The notes under the pieces were generated by a model. It did no database searches. It saw only the letters and a list, made by a program, of their open reading frames with translations, and was not told the origin of the DNA. Positions 1 to 6,407 of a DNA stretch of 14,833 nucleotides are shown here, in pieces. The translations under genes and the position numbers were made by a program. Location of the stretch: contig JAWWPG010000065.1 of NCBI GenBank assembly GCA_033850885.1, forward strand, positions 1 through 14,833. Direction: 5' to 3'. This DNA comes from JAWWPG01 sp033850885 (GTDB lineage Bacteria > Actinomycetota > Actinomycetes > Propionibacteriales > Nocardioidaceae). The stretch's first letter is position 1; each line of letters begins with the position of its first letter.

Positions 1-2
1 TC

Positions 3-362
3 GACGACGACGAGCCGACCGTCACGCTGACGGCCGCCGAGCGCAAGCAGGCCGCCGCGGCCATGATCGCCGAAGAGCACGTGGTTGCCGTCGCCATGGA
101 GACCTCTGAGGGTGGCTCGTTGTGGGACCCGCTGCCGGTGACGCTGCCGACCTACGTGGGTACGGCGGTCGCCAAGCGCACCTTCCGCACCATCGAGCTC
201 GGCGAGGCAGGCACCTGGTCGTCCGGCCACTCCGACGCCGACAGCGAGACTGTGGCCGCGACTGCCGCTCAGGCCGTGACCGCCAAGAGCAGCGGCGCAG
301 CACCGTCGGCAGCCGTGGACGACGACGAGCCCGGCGAGGTCGCCAAGGTCGTCAACGCCTGA
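3..362 (+). CDS. Conserved hypothetical protein, C-terminal part (5' end outside window)
   Basis: The reading frame is open from the left edge and ends with TGA at 360-362, so only the last 119 residues are visible. They start with an acidic, Ala-rich stretch (DDDEPTVTLTAAERKQ), continue through a central conserved-looking block (SLWDPLPVTLPTYVGTAVAKRT, then RTIELGEAGTWSSGH) and end in a low-complexity Ala/Ser/Asp-rich tail that looks disordered. No signal peptide, membrane segment or catalytic motif can be seen in this part. I do not recognise a named family, so no function is assigned. Codon use is strongly GC3-biased, as expected of a real actinobacterial gene. The gene lies 85 bases before the tRNA-Ala on the same strand and seems to belong to the core chromosome, not to the accessory block that follows the tRNA. 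Confidence 0.75.
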   Translation, partial: DDDEPTVTLTAAERKQAAAAMIAEEHVVAVAMETSEGGSLWDPLPVTLPTYVGTAVAKRTFRTIELGEAGTWSSGHSDADSETVAATAAQAVTAKSSGAAPSAAVDDDEPGEVAKVVNA

Positions 363-447
363 CCTCCGGACGCGGGCCGGTCGAGCCCTGGATGCTAGAG
401 TTTGGCCTCGGTTTCTCCGCCTTCAGCGTGCTCTCGCTGTGGGATCC

Positions 448-523
448 GGGGCTGTAGCGCAGCTGGTAGCGCACCTCGTTCGCAACGAGGGGGTCAGGGG
501 TTCGAGTCCCCTCAGCTCCACCA
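448..523 (+). tRNA. tRNA-Ala(CGC)
   Basis: A full 76-base cloverleaf can be folded. The acceptor stem pairs GGGGCTG (448-454) with CAGCTCC (513-519) and contains the G3:U70 wobble pair that is the main identity element of alanine tRNAs. The anticodon stem CCTCG/CGAGG encloses loop TTCGCAA with anticodon CGC, which reads GCG codons. The T arm is AGGGG-TTCGAGT-CCCCT. The discriminator is A520 and CCA (521-523) is encoded. The 3' part (491-525) is repeated imperfectly at 7811-7845, which marks this gene as a likely integration site; the gene itself is intact. No clean promoter hexamers were seen upstream. Confidence 0.97.
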
Positions 524-701
524 ACGCTACAACCGCGCCATGACCACACTGATGACCGCCGCACAACTACCGGTGGCGAGGAACACCTCGTCCTCGATGG
601 CATCGGGGCCAGCAGGAGAAGGCAGAGCGCAGTGCCGCAGGGCGGAAGAGGTGCTAATCCCGGCGGGCGCGCCGCACACAGACGGGAGCTCCCCGGTCTT
701 C
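524..701. other. Intergenic stretch after the tRNA, nothing recognised
   Basis: These 178 bases lie between the tRNA-Ala and the tetR stop codon. A minus-strand frame is open here (about 527-700) with a plausible-looking tail, but it shares its upstream part with a shadow frame of tetR and has no start of its own. I see no terminator-type hairpin with a T-run and no recognisable gene fragment. Confidence 0.3.
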
Positions 702-1325
702 CTAGGCGATGCAGATGCGGTGCAGGAGGTCGGCCAGCCAGGCTTCGAACCGCTCGGCGGACCAGCCCTCCTCGGTGACGAGGCGGTAGTAGGCGTCCGG
801 GGGGAGCGTGAACAGGAGGTCGGCGAGTTCCTTCTCCTCGCACCGCAGCGTGGCCTTGGAAGCGATGTCCGCAGCGATCGCGGCGGTGCCGGCGCGCCGT
901 TGCCGCCTCGTGCCGGCCCAGAGGGCTGCGGCATCGGTGTCGACGGTGGCGGCCGTCTCGAGCGCACGCAGTAGTGCAGCCACCCGACCCACGATCATGC
1001 AGATGTTCCTCGCGTGCAGAGTGATGGCTCGCTCGGGGTCGGGTTCGCCGACCGCCTCGCGGTACCAGGGTCTCTCGGCAACGGCGACAGGTGCTTGGTC
1101 CCCGGCCATGGCACGGTCGATGACCGCCTTGAGGATCGCGGGCTTCGAACCGACAGCGCTGAAGACTGTCGGGCGGGCCACGCCGGCTGCCGTGGCGATG
1201 TCCTCGATCGTGGTGGCCAGGTAGCCATTCGTCGTGAACAGGTCGCGCGCGGCATCACAAACCAGCCTGGGGGCGTCGCCGCGCCGGATCGCCGAGTGAT
1301 AGCCACGCCTCTTGACAGTCGCCAT
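702..1325 (-). CDS. TetR/AcrR-family transcriptional regulator
   Basis: The 207-residue product has the usual TetR length and layout. After a basic N-terminus comes helix 1 (about residues 22-34, VCDAARDLFTTNG), followed by the helix-turn-helix at about 38-61 (TTIEDIATAAGVARPTVFSAVGSK). The C-terminal two thirds form the variable ligand/dimer domain. Such proteins are usually dimeric repressors released from DNA by a small ligand; the ligand cannot be read from sequence. The gene is divergent from the SnoaL-like gene (66 bases between ATG codons), and the gap carries a perfect 15-base palindrome, the arrangement expected of a local repressor that also controls itself. The start is ATG at 1323-1325. 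There is no Shine-Dalgarno upstream, but a TATTAT -10 element lies 8 bases before the ATG, which suggests a leaderless mRNA. Confidence 0.93.
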   Translation of the reverse strand: MATVKRRGYHSAIRRGDAPRLVCDAARDLFTTNGYLATTIEDIATAAGVARPTVFSAVGSKPAILKAVIDRAMAGDQAPVAVAERPWYREAVGEPDPERAITLHARNICMIVGRVAALLRALETAATVDTDAAALWAGTRRQRRAGTAAIAADIASKATLRCEEKELADLLFTLPPDAYYRLVTEEGWSAERFEAWLADLLHRICIA

Positions 1326-1340
1326 GCGACGGAATAATAC
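1312..1340 (+). promoter_or_regulatory. Predicted promoter for the SnoaL-like gene
   Basis: A consensus -35 TTGACA (1312-1317) is followed after exactly 17 bases by TAATAC (1335-1340), a moderate -10 match. The -35 lies inside the first codons of tetR. Transcription would start near 1347, upstream of the palindromes at 1355-1379, so a bound TetR protein would block it as a roadblock. Confidence 0.45.
1334..1339 (-). promoter_or_regulatory. Predicted -10 element of tetR, giving a leaderless transcript
   Basis: On the minus strand the hexamer reads TATTAT (5 of 6 to consensus) and ends 8 bases before the tetR ATG, which places the transcription start within 0-2 bases of the start codon. No good -35 was found; the expected position (about 1357-1362) falls within the first inverted repeat. 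It overlaps the -10 of the opposing promoter. Confidence 0.4.
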
Positions 1341-1354
1341 TGGGACCTATTCCA

Positions 1355-1379
1355 AATAGATGTACAATCTATTAGATTG
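1355..1379. promoter_or_regulatory. Candidate TetR operator: two overlapping perfect inverted repeats
   Basis: CAATCTA-T-TAGATTG at 1365-1379 is a perfect 15-base palindrome with 7-base arms. AATAGAT-N5-ATCTATT at 1355-1373 is a second perfect 7-base inverted repeat that overlaps it. This size and symmetry fit TetR-family operators, and the site lies between the divergent tetR and SnoaL-like genes, covering the -35 region of tetR and the region just downstream of the opposing start site. The AT-rich sequence stands out from its GC-rich surroundings. Confidence 0.65.
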
Positions 1380-1391
1380 GGTGTCGGGACA

Positions 1392-1862
1392 ATGAACCAG
1401 ACCGAGGAGTTCCTGACGGCCTTCAAGCCGCAACTCGACGAGGTCGAGCGCGCCCTCCACAACGGGGACGCCGCCGGCCGGATCGCGATGTGGTCGCAGA
1501 CCGCGCCGCTCACCCTGTTCGGTGCCGCGATGAACGCGATCGGCTGGGACCACATCCGTCCGGCGTTCGAGACGCTCGGCGAGCAGTTCTCGAACTGCAC
1601 GTCGTATCGAAACGAGATCCTTGCGGCCGAGGCATCCGGCGACCTGGCCTACATCGTCGCACTAGAGCACACCACGACGTCGATCAACGAGGCCGAGCCC
1701 ACGCCGTACGTGCTCCGCGCGACGACGATCTTCCGGCGTGAGCACGGCGAATGGAAGGTCGTGCACCGCCACGGCGACGGCATCGCCGCACAAGACGCCG
1801 CCGTCGTCTCGGCGCTGACGGCGCCCGAGTCCACAGCGTCCACCGGCTCAGGCCAAACCTAG
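1392..1862 (+). CDS. SnoaL-like / NTF2-fold protein
   Basis: The 156-residue product fits the small alpha+beta cone (NTF2/SnoaL-like, DUF4440-type) fold. An N-terminal helical part (EEFLTAFKPQLDEVERALHNGDAAGRIAMWSQ) is followed by TLFGAAMNAIGWDHIRPAFETL, then strands ending in YVLRATTIFRREHGEWKVVHRHGD, the typical last two strands of the family (R-x-T-x-x-x-R...W-x-x-x-H-x-H). Members are cyclases, isomerases, or ligand-binding proteins without activity; the sequence does not decide which. A TTG at 1377 could extend the frame by five residues, but ATG 1392 is preferred because 1377 lies inside the operator palindrome and GGGA precedes the ATG. Its stop codon TAG (1860-1862) is part of the Shine-Dalgarno AGGAG of the next (broken) NIPSNAP-like gene, so the two probably formed an operon under the divergent TetR. 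Confidence 0.85.
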   Translation: MNQTEEFLTAFKPQLDEVERALHNGDAAGRIAMWSQTAPLTLFGAAMNAIGWDHIRPAFETLGEQFSNCTSYRNEILAAEASGDLAYIVALEHTTTSINEAEPTPYVLRATTIFRREHGEWKVVHRHGDGIAAQDAAVVSALTAPESTASTGSGQT

Positions 1863-1870
1863 GAGTGACG

Positions 1871-2223
1871 ATGGACGTCGAGCTTCGTGACTACCTCGCC
1901 ACTCCGGGTCGCCTCGACGACTGGATCCGGTGATGGAGCGAGGGCGTGATGCCGATCCGAGAGCGCTGCGGCTTCCACCTGCTGGGAGCCTGGTGGACCG
2001 CCCGCACGAACGGTCTGTCTGGGTGCTCGGGTACGACGGACCCGACGGATTCGACGCGGCCGACGAGCGCTACCACTCACTCGCCGAGCGACGCGCCCTC
2101 GACCCAGAGCCCCCGTCGTTCGTCGTGACGGCTCAGATCACCCGGGTGGCCCCGTCACCCGTGACGGTGCCGACACCTAGGTCTGCGGCGCGTAGGCGAC
2201 GAGCGTGCCGTCGGTCGGGATGA
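1871..2223 (+). pseudogene. NIPSNAP-like protein, broken by a stop and a frameshift
   Basis: ATG 1871 is preceded by AGGAG (1860-1864) and starts MDVELRDYLATPGRLDDWIR, followed by an in-frame TGA (1931-1933). The same frame then continues with recognisable sequence (WSEGVMPIRERCGFHLLGAW) up to about 2005, where the homology passes to another frame (ERSVWVLGYDGPDGFDAADE...). This fits loss of one base in a Thr codon near 2008. Joined, the pieces resemble the roughly 100-residue NIPSNAP/dimeric alpha-beta barrel family (start with E-L-R-x-Y-x-x-x-P-G-R-L-D; later W-x-x-G-Y-D-x-x-x-x-F-x-x-A-D). The second frame runs on to 2223, past the convergent end of the next gene at 2177, so the original stop also seems lost. 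Two lesions favour a real pseudogene, but sequencing errors cannot be excluded. Confidence 0.7.
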
Positions 2224-3451
2224 CGATCAAGCCGTCGCCGGCCCCGAGGCCCGTCAGCGGTTGCGAGACGTTCTGCTCGTCCGGTTGGGGGATGGACTGA
2301 CCCACGTTCGTCTTCCACACGACACGTGGAGAGCCTTCGCGCAGCGCGTACAACTCTCCGGAGGACGAGCCGACGTACACGAGATGATCGACCACGATCG
2401 GCGCGGTCACGAGGCCGCCATCTCCGGCGAAACCCCACTTCAAGGCCCATCCATCCACGGCGAAGGCTTGCAAGGTTCCCTGATTCAGGACGAACCCGAT
2501 GCCTCGGTCGAAGGCCGGGATCGGCCCGGAGGTGAAGCCACCGATCCGATCGCCGGTCCTTTGGTCGAGAATGTCTCCCGGCATCGGACCGAAGAGGTCA
2601 TCGCGCACGTAGAGCCTGCCCCGATACAGCGCCGGTGTCTTGCCGCCCCCGCCCTCGCATTCGCCCTGGTAACGCCAGTGAAGAGATCCCGTTGCTCGCT
2701 TGAAAGCATAGGTCTGCGGGCAGGCGTAGGACACGAACACGCCCCCACCCGACAGGGCGGGCGAGCTTTGGTCGCCGTTCTCGACGCTTTGGGTCCACAA
2801 CACCGCGCCGGTCGCCTCGTCCACCGCGTACAGCGTTCCGCCGCTCCCAGCCCCACCCACATAGACCACTCCGCCTTGAGCAGTGGGCGCCGAGCTGAAC
2901 GAGGACTGGCCCGGTAGTTGCTCGGACCATAGGAGGTGGCCCTTCGCGGCACCGTACGCCGAGAGCACGCCATCGTAGTTCACGACGAAGACCGCCCCAT
3001 TGTCGTATGCAGCGTTCGACCACCAGTATGTCCCTGGGATCAGGTGGTGCCACAGGGTCGAGCCGTCCGTCTCGGACAGCGCGAACAGGGTAGTCCCATA
3101 GCCCCCGGAATCCCGGACGGTCACGAAGACCGTGCCGTTCACGATGAGTGGGTACGAGATCGGCTGACCGAAGTTTACCGACCACTTCTGCAGAAGTGGC
3201 GGACGAACGGCTTCGGCCGAAGCTCCGGCATGGGCGATGTCGACCTGGTAGGCCGTCTGCGTCGTCGCTGCACCGGCGGCGGGCGCTGCCACGGGCGGGC
3301 GATACACGGCCGCCGGCAGGGGCGCGGCGAGAACTGGACGCACCCCCGGTGAACCGAGCGGCTGGGTCGCCGTGGTCGACGCGTGCGAGGCCGGTGCGAG
3401 CAGAGCCGCGCCGAGCAGGCCAGCGGCGAACGCCAGGATGGGACGCTTCAT
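2177..3451 (-). CDS. Secreted PQQ-type (BamB-like) beta-propeller repeat protein
   Basis: The 424-residue product starts with a signal peptide (MKRPILAFAAGLLGAALLAPASHAS, cleavage near residue 24) and a Pro/Ala-rich linker to about residue 85. The rest is a series of propeller blades with the pattern of outer-strand hydrophobics, then L-Y/F-A-L/V-D/E-x-x-T/D-G-x-x-x-W: examples are TTLFALSETDGSTLWHH, GTLYAVDEATGAVLWTQ, QTYAFKRATGSLHWRY and GELYALREGSPRVVWKT. No PQQ-dehydrogenase catalytic or cofactor-binding residues are evident, so this is a propeller used for binding or scaffolding, not an assured dehydrogenase. It would act outside the membrane. Start is ATG 3449-3451; the upstream GGGA is weak as a ribosome site. 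It converges on the broken NIPSNAP-like gene and overlaps its degraded end. Confidence 0.85.
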   Translation of the reverse strand: MKRPILAFAAGLLGAALLAPASHASTTATQPLGSPGVRPVLAAPLPAAVYRPPVAAPAAGAATTQTAYQVDIAHAGASAEAVRPPLLQKWSVNFGQPISYPLIVNGTVFVTVRDSGGYGTTLFALSETDGSTLWHHLIPGTYWWSNAAYDNGAVFVVNYDGVLSAYGAAKGHLLWSEQLPGQSSFSSAPTAQGGVVYVGGAGSGGTLYAVDEATGAVLWTQSVENGDQSSPALSGGGVFVSYACPQTYAFKRATGSLHWRYQGECEGGGGKTPALYRGRLYVRDDLFGPMPGDILDQRTGDRIGGFTSGPIPAFDRGIGFVLNQGTLQAFAVDGWALKWGFAGDGGLVTAPIVVDHLVYVGSSSGELYALREGSPRVVWKTNVGQSIPQPDEQNVSQPLTGLGAGDGLIVIPTDGTLVAYAPQT

Positions 3452-3473
3452 GCAGGAAAATCCCGATGTATGA

Positions 3474-3825
3474 GGAAATATCTGGTCTGAGGCGGCCTAC
3501 GCCCCGCTGGCGCGGATCGGTAAACCCATCAACACCTGGCTCGTTGTGCAGCCAGAGCTGGCTGAGGCCGGCTACGAGGACTCCGTCAACAACCACTCGA
3601 AGGTCAGCACGACACTGTGGTGGTCCGGGCCCTCGCACCGGCGTACAGGATCGGGTTCTTCAGGAAGAGCGGCGGCATGGCATCACGGCGAGGATCCGCG
3701 TCGCCATACACCAATGAAGCGAAAGACCGGGCGGCCACGCTGGTCTTCGGCGCGAATGAGTCTCTGGCGGCGGTGAACTTCGAGCTCGCGATGGTGCGGC
3801 TTTGACGGGGAACATGACGGGCTGA
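3474..3825 (+). pseudogene. Unrecognised protein-like fragments in a degraded region
   Basis: No intact gene occupies 3452-3825. A plus frame opens after a TGA at 3471 and gives plausible protein (YAPLARIGKPINTWLVVQPE, continuing LAEAGYEDSVNNHSKVSTTLWW to about 3620) without a convincing start; GTG 3546 has no ribosome site. After about 3620 the protein-like character is lost in that frame, and another plus frame (3617-3805) ends in DRAATLVFGANESLAAVNFELAMVRL. The two may be frameshifted parts of one gene or unrelated debris. I do not recognise the family. It lies directly before the truncated PEP mutase-like remnant. Confidence 0.3.
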
Positions 3826-4221
3826 CGATTTGGGGCTTCGACCCTGCTGTCCCTGCACGACCGCTCGACGAGTCGCGGCACGAGTGGCGACGCGTTCGCC
3901 GATTCGGTCGAGCGAGCGGTTCGGTACGTCGAAGCGGGCGCCGACTGTGTCTTCGTGCCGGGTGTCGTCGAGGAGGGCGCGATCCGGCGGCTCGCCGCAG
4001 CCATCCCAGGCCCGCTCAACGTGGTGGCCGGGCTGGCGAACCTCATCGACGCGCCCACGCTCTTCTCCCTCGGCGTCAGGCGGGTTAGCTTGGGCGGCAG
4101 CCTGGCCCGAGCTGCGCTCAGCATGTTGGAACGCGCCGGCCAGGCGCTGCTCAACTCCGGAACCCTCGGCTTCCTCGACGGCGCGATTGGGTACGCCGAC
4201 CTGCAGCGACGCTTCTCGTGA
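3826..4221 (+). pseudogene. Isocitrate lyase/PEP mutase-family enzyme, C-terminal remnant
   Basis: From about 3877 the frame reads GTSGDAFADSVERAVRYVEA, then GADCVFVPGVVEEGAIRRLAAAIPGPLNVVAGL, then a block with LGVRRVSLGGSLARAAL, and it ends YADLQRRF with TGA at 4219-4221. The features A-Y/V-x-x-A-G-A-D-x-V-F-V-P-G, G-P-L-N-V and L-G-V-R-R-V-S-x-G are those of the C-terminal half of PEP mutase/isocitrate-lyase-like proteins (250-290 residues). The N-terminal half with the catalytic lid (usually K-x-C-G-H-like) and metal-binding aspartates is missing. Upstream of 3877 the frame no longer resembles the family, although an A-R-T-D-like echo near 3858 suggests small indels. A short product from GTG 3955 is possible but would lack catalytic residues. 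Confidence 0.6.
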
Positions 4222-4405
4222 CCGCTGTCCCCTGCGGCCCGAGCAAGACCAGCCGGGCCGCTCGCTCTGAAATCGGCATCGGCTTGGGGGATGTTGATGC
4301 CGGGCCAATCGCGGCGGATAGACGCACCTCAGCGCATGCGAGGGTTTCACATGCGTGCGCGTTCTGAATCATGAAGGCCCCGAGGTCACAGATGTCCCGG
4401 GCCGG

Positions 4406-5101
4406 CTACGGCTGGTTGGGACCTGAAGTCAGGGTCCTGAGCTGCTCCCAGTGCCCTTCGGATACGAAGTCGACCTCGCCGTCGACCACGGTGATCGCCG
4501 TCTGGTCGTCCATGGCGTACGTCGTGTTCGGGATGCCGGCCGCCCACTGTTCCGCCTCGGCCATGGAGTTGCCTGGCATGCCGTCGGCAGCCAGGTGAGG
4601 GCAGATCGAGAAGTCGACAAGGCCCAACGTGGTGTCGTCGCCGGTGGGTGGTCGCCACTGGATGAAGTCGTCCCCGACACGGGGGGTCATCACCATGCTC
4701 CCCGCGCTGAGCCCTACCCAGACGGTCTCGCTCAACGACGCCAGCAGGTCTGCCAGCCCGGACTCGCGTAGCCAGTGACACAGGTACAGGACGTCTCCGC
4801 CCGCGACGAGCAGGGCATCGGTCTCCCGGACCAGCGGCACCCAGCGTTCCGCGTCGATGCTGGGCAGCGCAGTCAGCTCCAGCACGCCGACGGACTTCCA
4901 GCCCAGGTCGACCATGGGGTTTTGGGAGTTGCCGCTGATGAACTGCCAAGCCTTTACGCCCGGGCCGACCATCGGATGCCCGTACTGCGCAGTGGGGATG
5001 CACAGCGCGGTGGACTCGGCGATCGGCTTGCCCAGGAGCCCGACGAGCGCGTCACGGATGCTGGCGTTCGTCACGCCCCCGGAGGTGAGAAGAAGCTTCA
5101 A
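4406..5101 (-). CDS. Peptidase S51 (dipeptidase E-like) family protein
   Basis: The 231-residue product matches the length and motifs of family S51, cytoplasmic serine peptidases (alpha-aspartyl dipeptidase PepE) and relatives. It begins MKLLLTSGG, as members of the PepE group do. Residues 98-103 (LVAGGD) form the glycine-rich turn, GLSAGS at 130-135 carries the nucleophile Ser132, and CPH at 167-169 supplies the histidine. These agree with the Ser/His arrangement of the family, so activity is plausible; the substrate could be an Asp-X dipeptide or another small peptide. Start is TTG 5099-5101, supported by AGGAG about five bases upstream on the minus strand and by the conserved MKLLL start. 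It stands alone, with degraded sequence on both sides. Confidence 0.88.
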   Translation of the reverse strand: MKLLLTSGGVTNASIRDALVGLLGKPIAESTALCIPTAQYGHPMVGPGVKAWQFISGNSQNPMVDLGWKSVGVLELTALPSIDAERWVPLVRETDALLVAGGDVLYLCHWLRESGLADLLASLSETVWVGLSAGSMVMTPRVGDDFIQWRPPTGDDTTLGLVDFSICPHLAADGMPGNSMAEAEQWAAGIPNTTYAMDDQTAITVVDGEVDFVSEGHWEQLRTLTSGPNQP

Positions 5102-5582
5102 GGTGTCTCCTGGATCTGAGTGTGGTCAATCGGAACGGCGACCGTGGCGGCCCGCTCACCCCTCCCACGAACCGGCCCGCCCCGATCCGACACGTCTGAT
5201 CAGATTTCCTCCGAGGAACGTCTCTACCCCGCGGAATGACGTGGTGCTGTCGCTGCGGAATGACGCGGGTCGGTCTGACCCGGAGGTTCACGCGGACAGC
5301 AACGACGACTGGCAGTCCCGGAAGCCGATCCCGAAACGCTACAGAGCCGCCGTTCGTACGACGGAGTCGGACCTGATCCCGATCGCGCTGCTCGGCGCCT
5401 TGGTCGCCGTGCAGGCTCTCGGCGAACCAGTCGCTGACTTCGATGCCCGCCTCGCCGGTGTCGGTGGCGCGCTGGTAGCCCTGCTCTGCAAGGCGCTGTT
5501 CCTCGTCGTTGTCGTGGGGGCGCCGCCACGACTGCCATGCGACGCCTACCCGTTGGCTAAGGCCTTCGACTCGGCGCCCGCT
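5102..5582. other. Gene-poor stretch with a coding-like fragment on the minus strand
   Basis: No complete gene is supported. On the minus strand the frame is open from the DUF805 stop (5583) to 5052. Between about 5545 and 5380 it reads convincing protein with strong GC3 bias (VAWQSWRRPHDNDEEQRLAE, QGYQRATDTGEAGIEVSDWF and so on), but it has no ATG, GTG or TTG start there, and the sequence beyond loses this character. I take it as an unrecognised gene fragment. On the plus strand GCGGAATGACG occurs twice (5231-5241 and 5255-5265), 24 bases apart. Confidence 0.35.
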
Positions 5583-5951
5583 TCAGTAGCTGGCGGCAAC
5601 CGCCGTCTCCGGTGCGTTGCCGTACTGGTTAGGACCAGGCGTCCCCTGCTGAACGTAGTACACGATGAGGATGATCCATCCGATGACCGGAATCAACCCG
5701 ATGAGCAGCCACCAGCCGGTGCGGTTCGTGTCATGGAGGCGGCGGATGCTGACCATGATGGCGGGCAACAGGAACGCCAGGCTGACGAGGTACCCGAGAA
5801 TCGGGCTGCCGATGATGACGTCGATGATGCCCACGATGAGAGACACGATGAGGTCGAAGAGGACGAACCACCAGTACTCGGCGCGTCCGGCCCGGCCCTT
5901 GGGGTCGACGTACTTCGCGAAACAGATCCGAACCGCGTCCACAAAGGTCAT
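5583..5951 (-). CDS. DUF805 family membrane protein
   Basis: The 122-residue product is a typical single DUF805 protein of unknown function in the cytoplasmic membrane. It starts with a short amphipathic part (MTFVDAVRICFAKYVDPKGRAGR) and the family mark R-A-E-Y-W-W-F at about 23-29. Four hydrophobic segments follow, interrupted by the conserved SIRRLHDTNRTGWW block (about residues 69-82), which matches the family's R-R-L-H-D-x-x-R-S/T-G-W-W. The C-terminus ends in a short polar tail (GPNQYGNAPETAVAASY), also usual. The start ATG 5949-5951 has a good ribosome site (GAGGAG, six bases upstream), so longer upstream extensions of the frame are rejected. Tandem palindromes lie 102-134 bases upstream and may control it. 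Confidence 0.92.
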   Translation of the reverse strand: MTFVDAVRICFAKYVDPKGRAGRAEYWWFVLFDLIVSLIVGIIDVIIGSPILGYLVSLAFLLPAIMVSIRRLHDTNRTGWWLLIGLIPVIGWIILIVYYVQQGTPGPNQYGNAPETAVAASY

Positions 5952-6050
5952 GTCAGGCTCCTCGAGTCGGTGACGGCAAGCGTCCAGGGACCGCAGGTCG
6001 CGCATACGACCTTCCAGCAAGGTGACTTTATCGCTATCTCGAGGCATTTG

Positions 6051-6086
6051 TGTGCATCGCGATGCAGAACTGCATGGCGATGCACA
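6051..6086. repeat. Tandem 14-base palindromes forming a long hairpin
   Basis: TGCATCGCGATGCA (6053-6066) is a perfect palindrome. After GAAC comes TGCATGGCGATGCA (6071-6084), the same with one change. The two copies are also arms of a larger inverted repeat: TGTGCATCGC (6051-6060) pairs with GCGATGCACA (6077-6086), then one mismatch, then ATGCA/TGCAT around a 4-base loop. Centres are 18 bases apart. It lies about 100 bases upstream of the DUF805 start codon and could be a paired operator for a dimeric regulator or a structured RNA. Confidence 0.7.
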
Positions 6087-6192
6087 ACGACACACTCGCC
6101 AATCACGAGCCTCAGGACAGCCCCCAGCACCTCGTCGAGTCCGACCACGAGCCCCGTGACGGACGGACAAGCGGCCCGGACGCAGGCTAGTA

Positions 6193-6236
6193 ATCCCGGC
6201 ATGGTCGCTGGCCGGTCCATCATGTCGTGCCGGGAT
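6193..6236. repeat. 9-base inverted repeat, possible hairpin
   Basis: ATCCCGGCA (6193-6201) and TGCCGGGAT (6228-6236) are exact reverse complements separated by 26 bases. ATGG (6201-6204) and CCAT (6217-6220) can pair inside. There is no T-run on either side, so it is not an obvious intrinsic terminator. Confidence 0.45.
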
Positions 6237-6407
6237 CGTCAAAGACTCGCCAAGATTGCCGAACACGGCATCCTGATGGGCCACGGCACCGCGGATGCGC
6301 AGACTTGTGCACGCGCATGGCGTCCTCGTCTCCCCCTTGGGCAGCGCGTTCGTCACTGTGCGTTGCGTCCTCCGGGTCAGGCTCCGCGCGATCATCGCAC
6401 TAGCGCG

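Noticed and set aside
4332..4360. CGCATG...CATGCG inverted repeat downstream of the PEP mutase remnant
   Set aside because: Arms of six bases with an 11-base loop and no T-run; expected by chance in sequence of this composition.
5231..5265. GCGGAATGACG direct repeat as a CRISPR or iteron array
   Set aside because: Only two 11-base copies exist; too few and too short for an array.
5948..6223. 91-codon minus ORF ending in an ATGA overlap with DUF805
   Set aside because: The peptide is unlike known proteins, runs through the palindromes and has no ribosome site; DUF805 has its own strong GAGGAG site.
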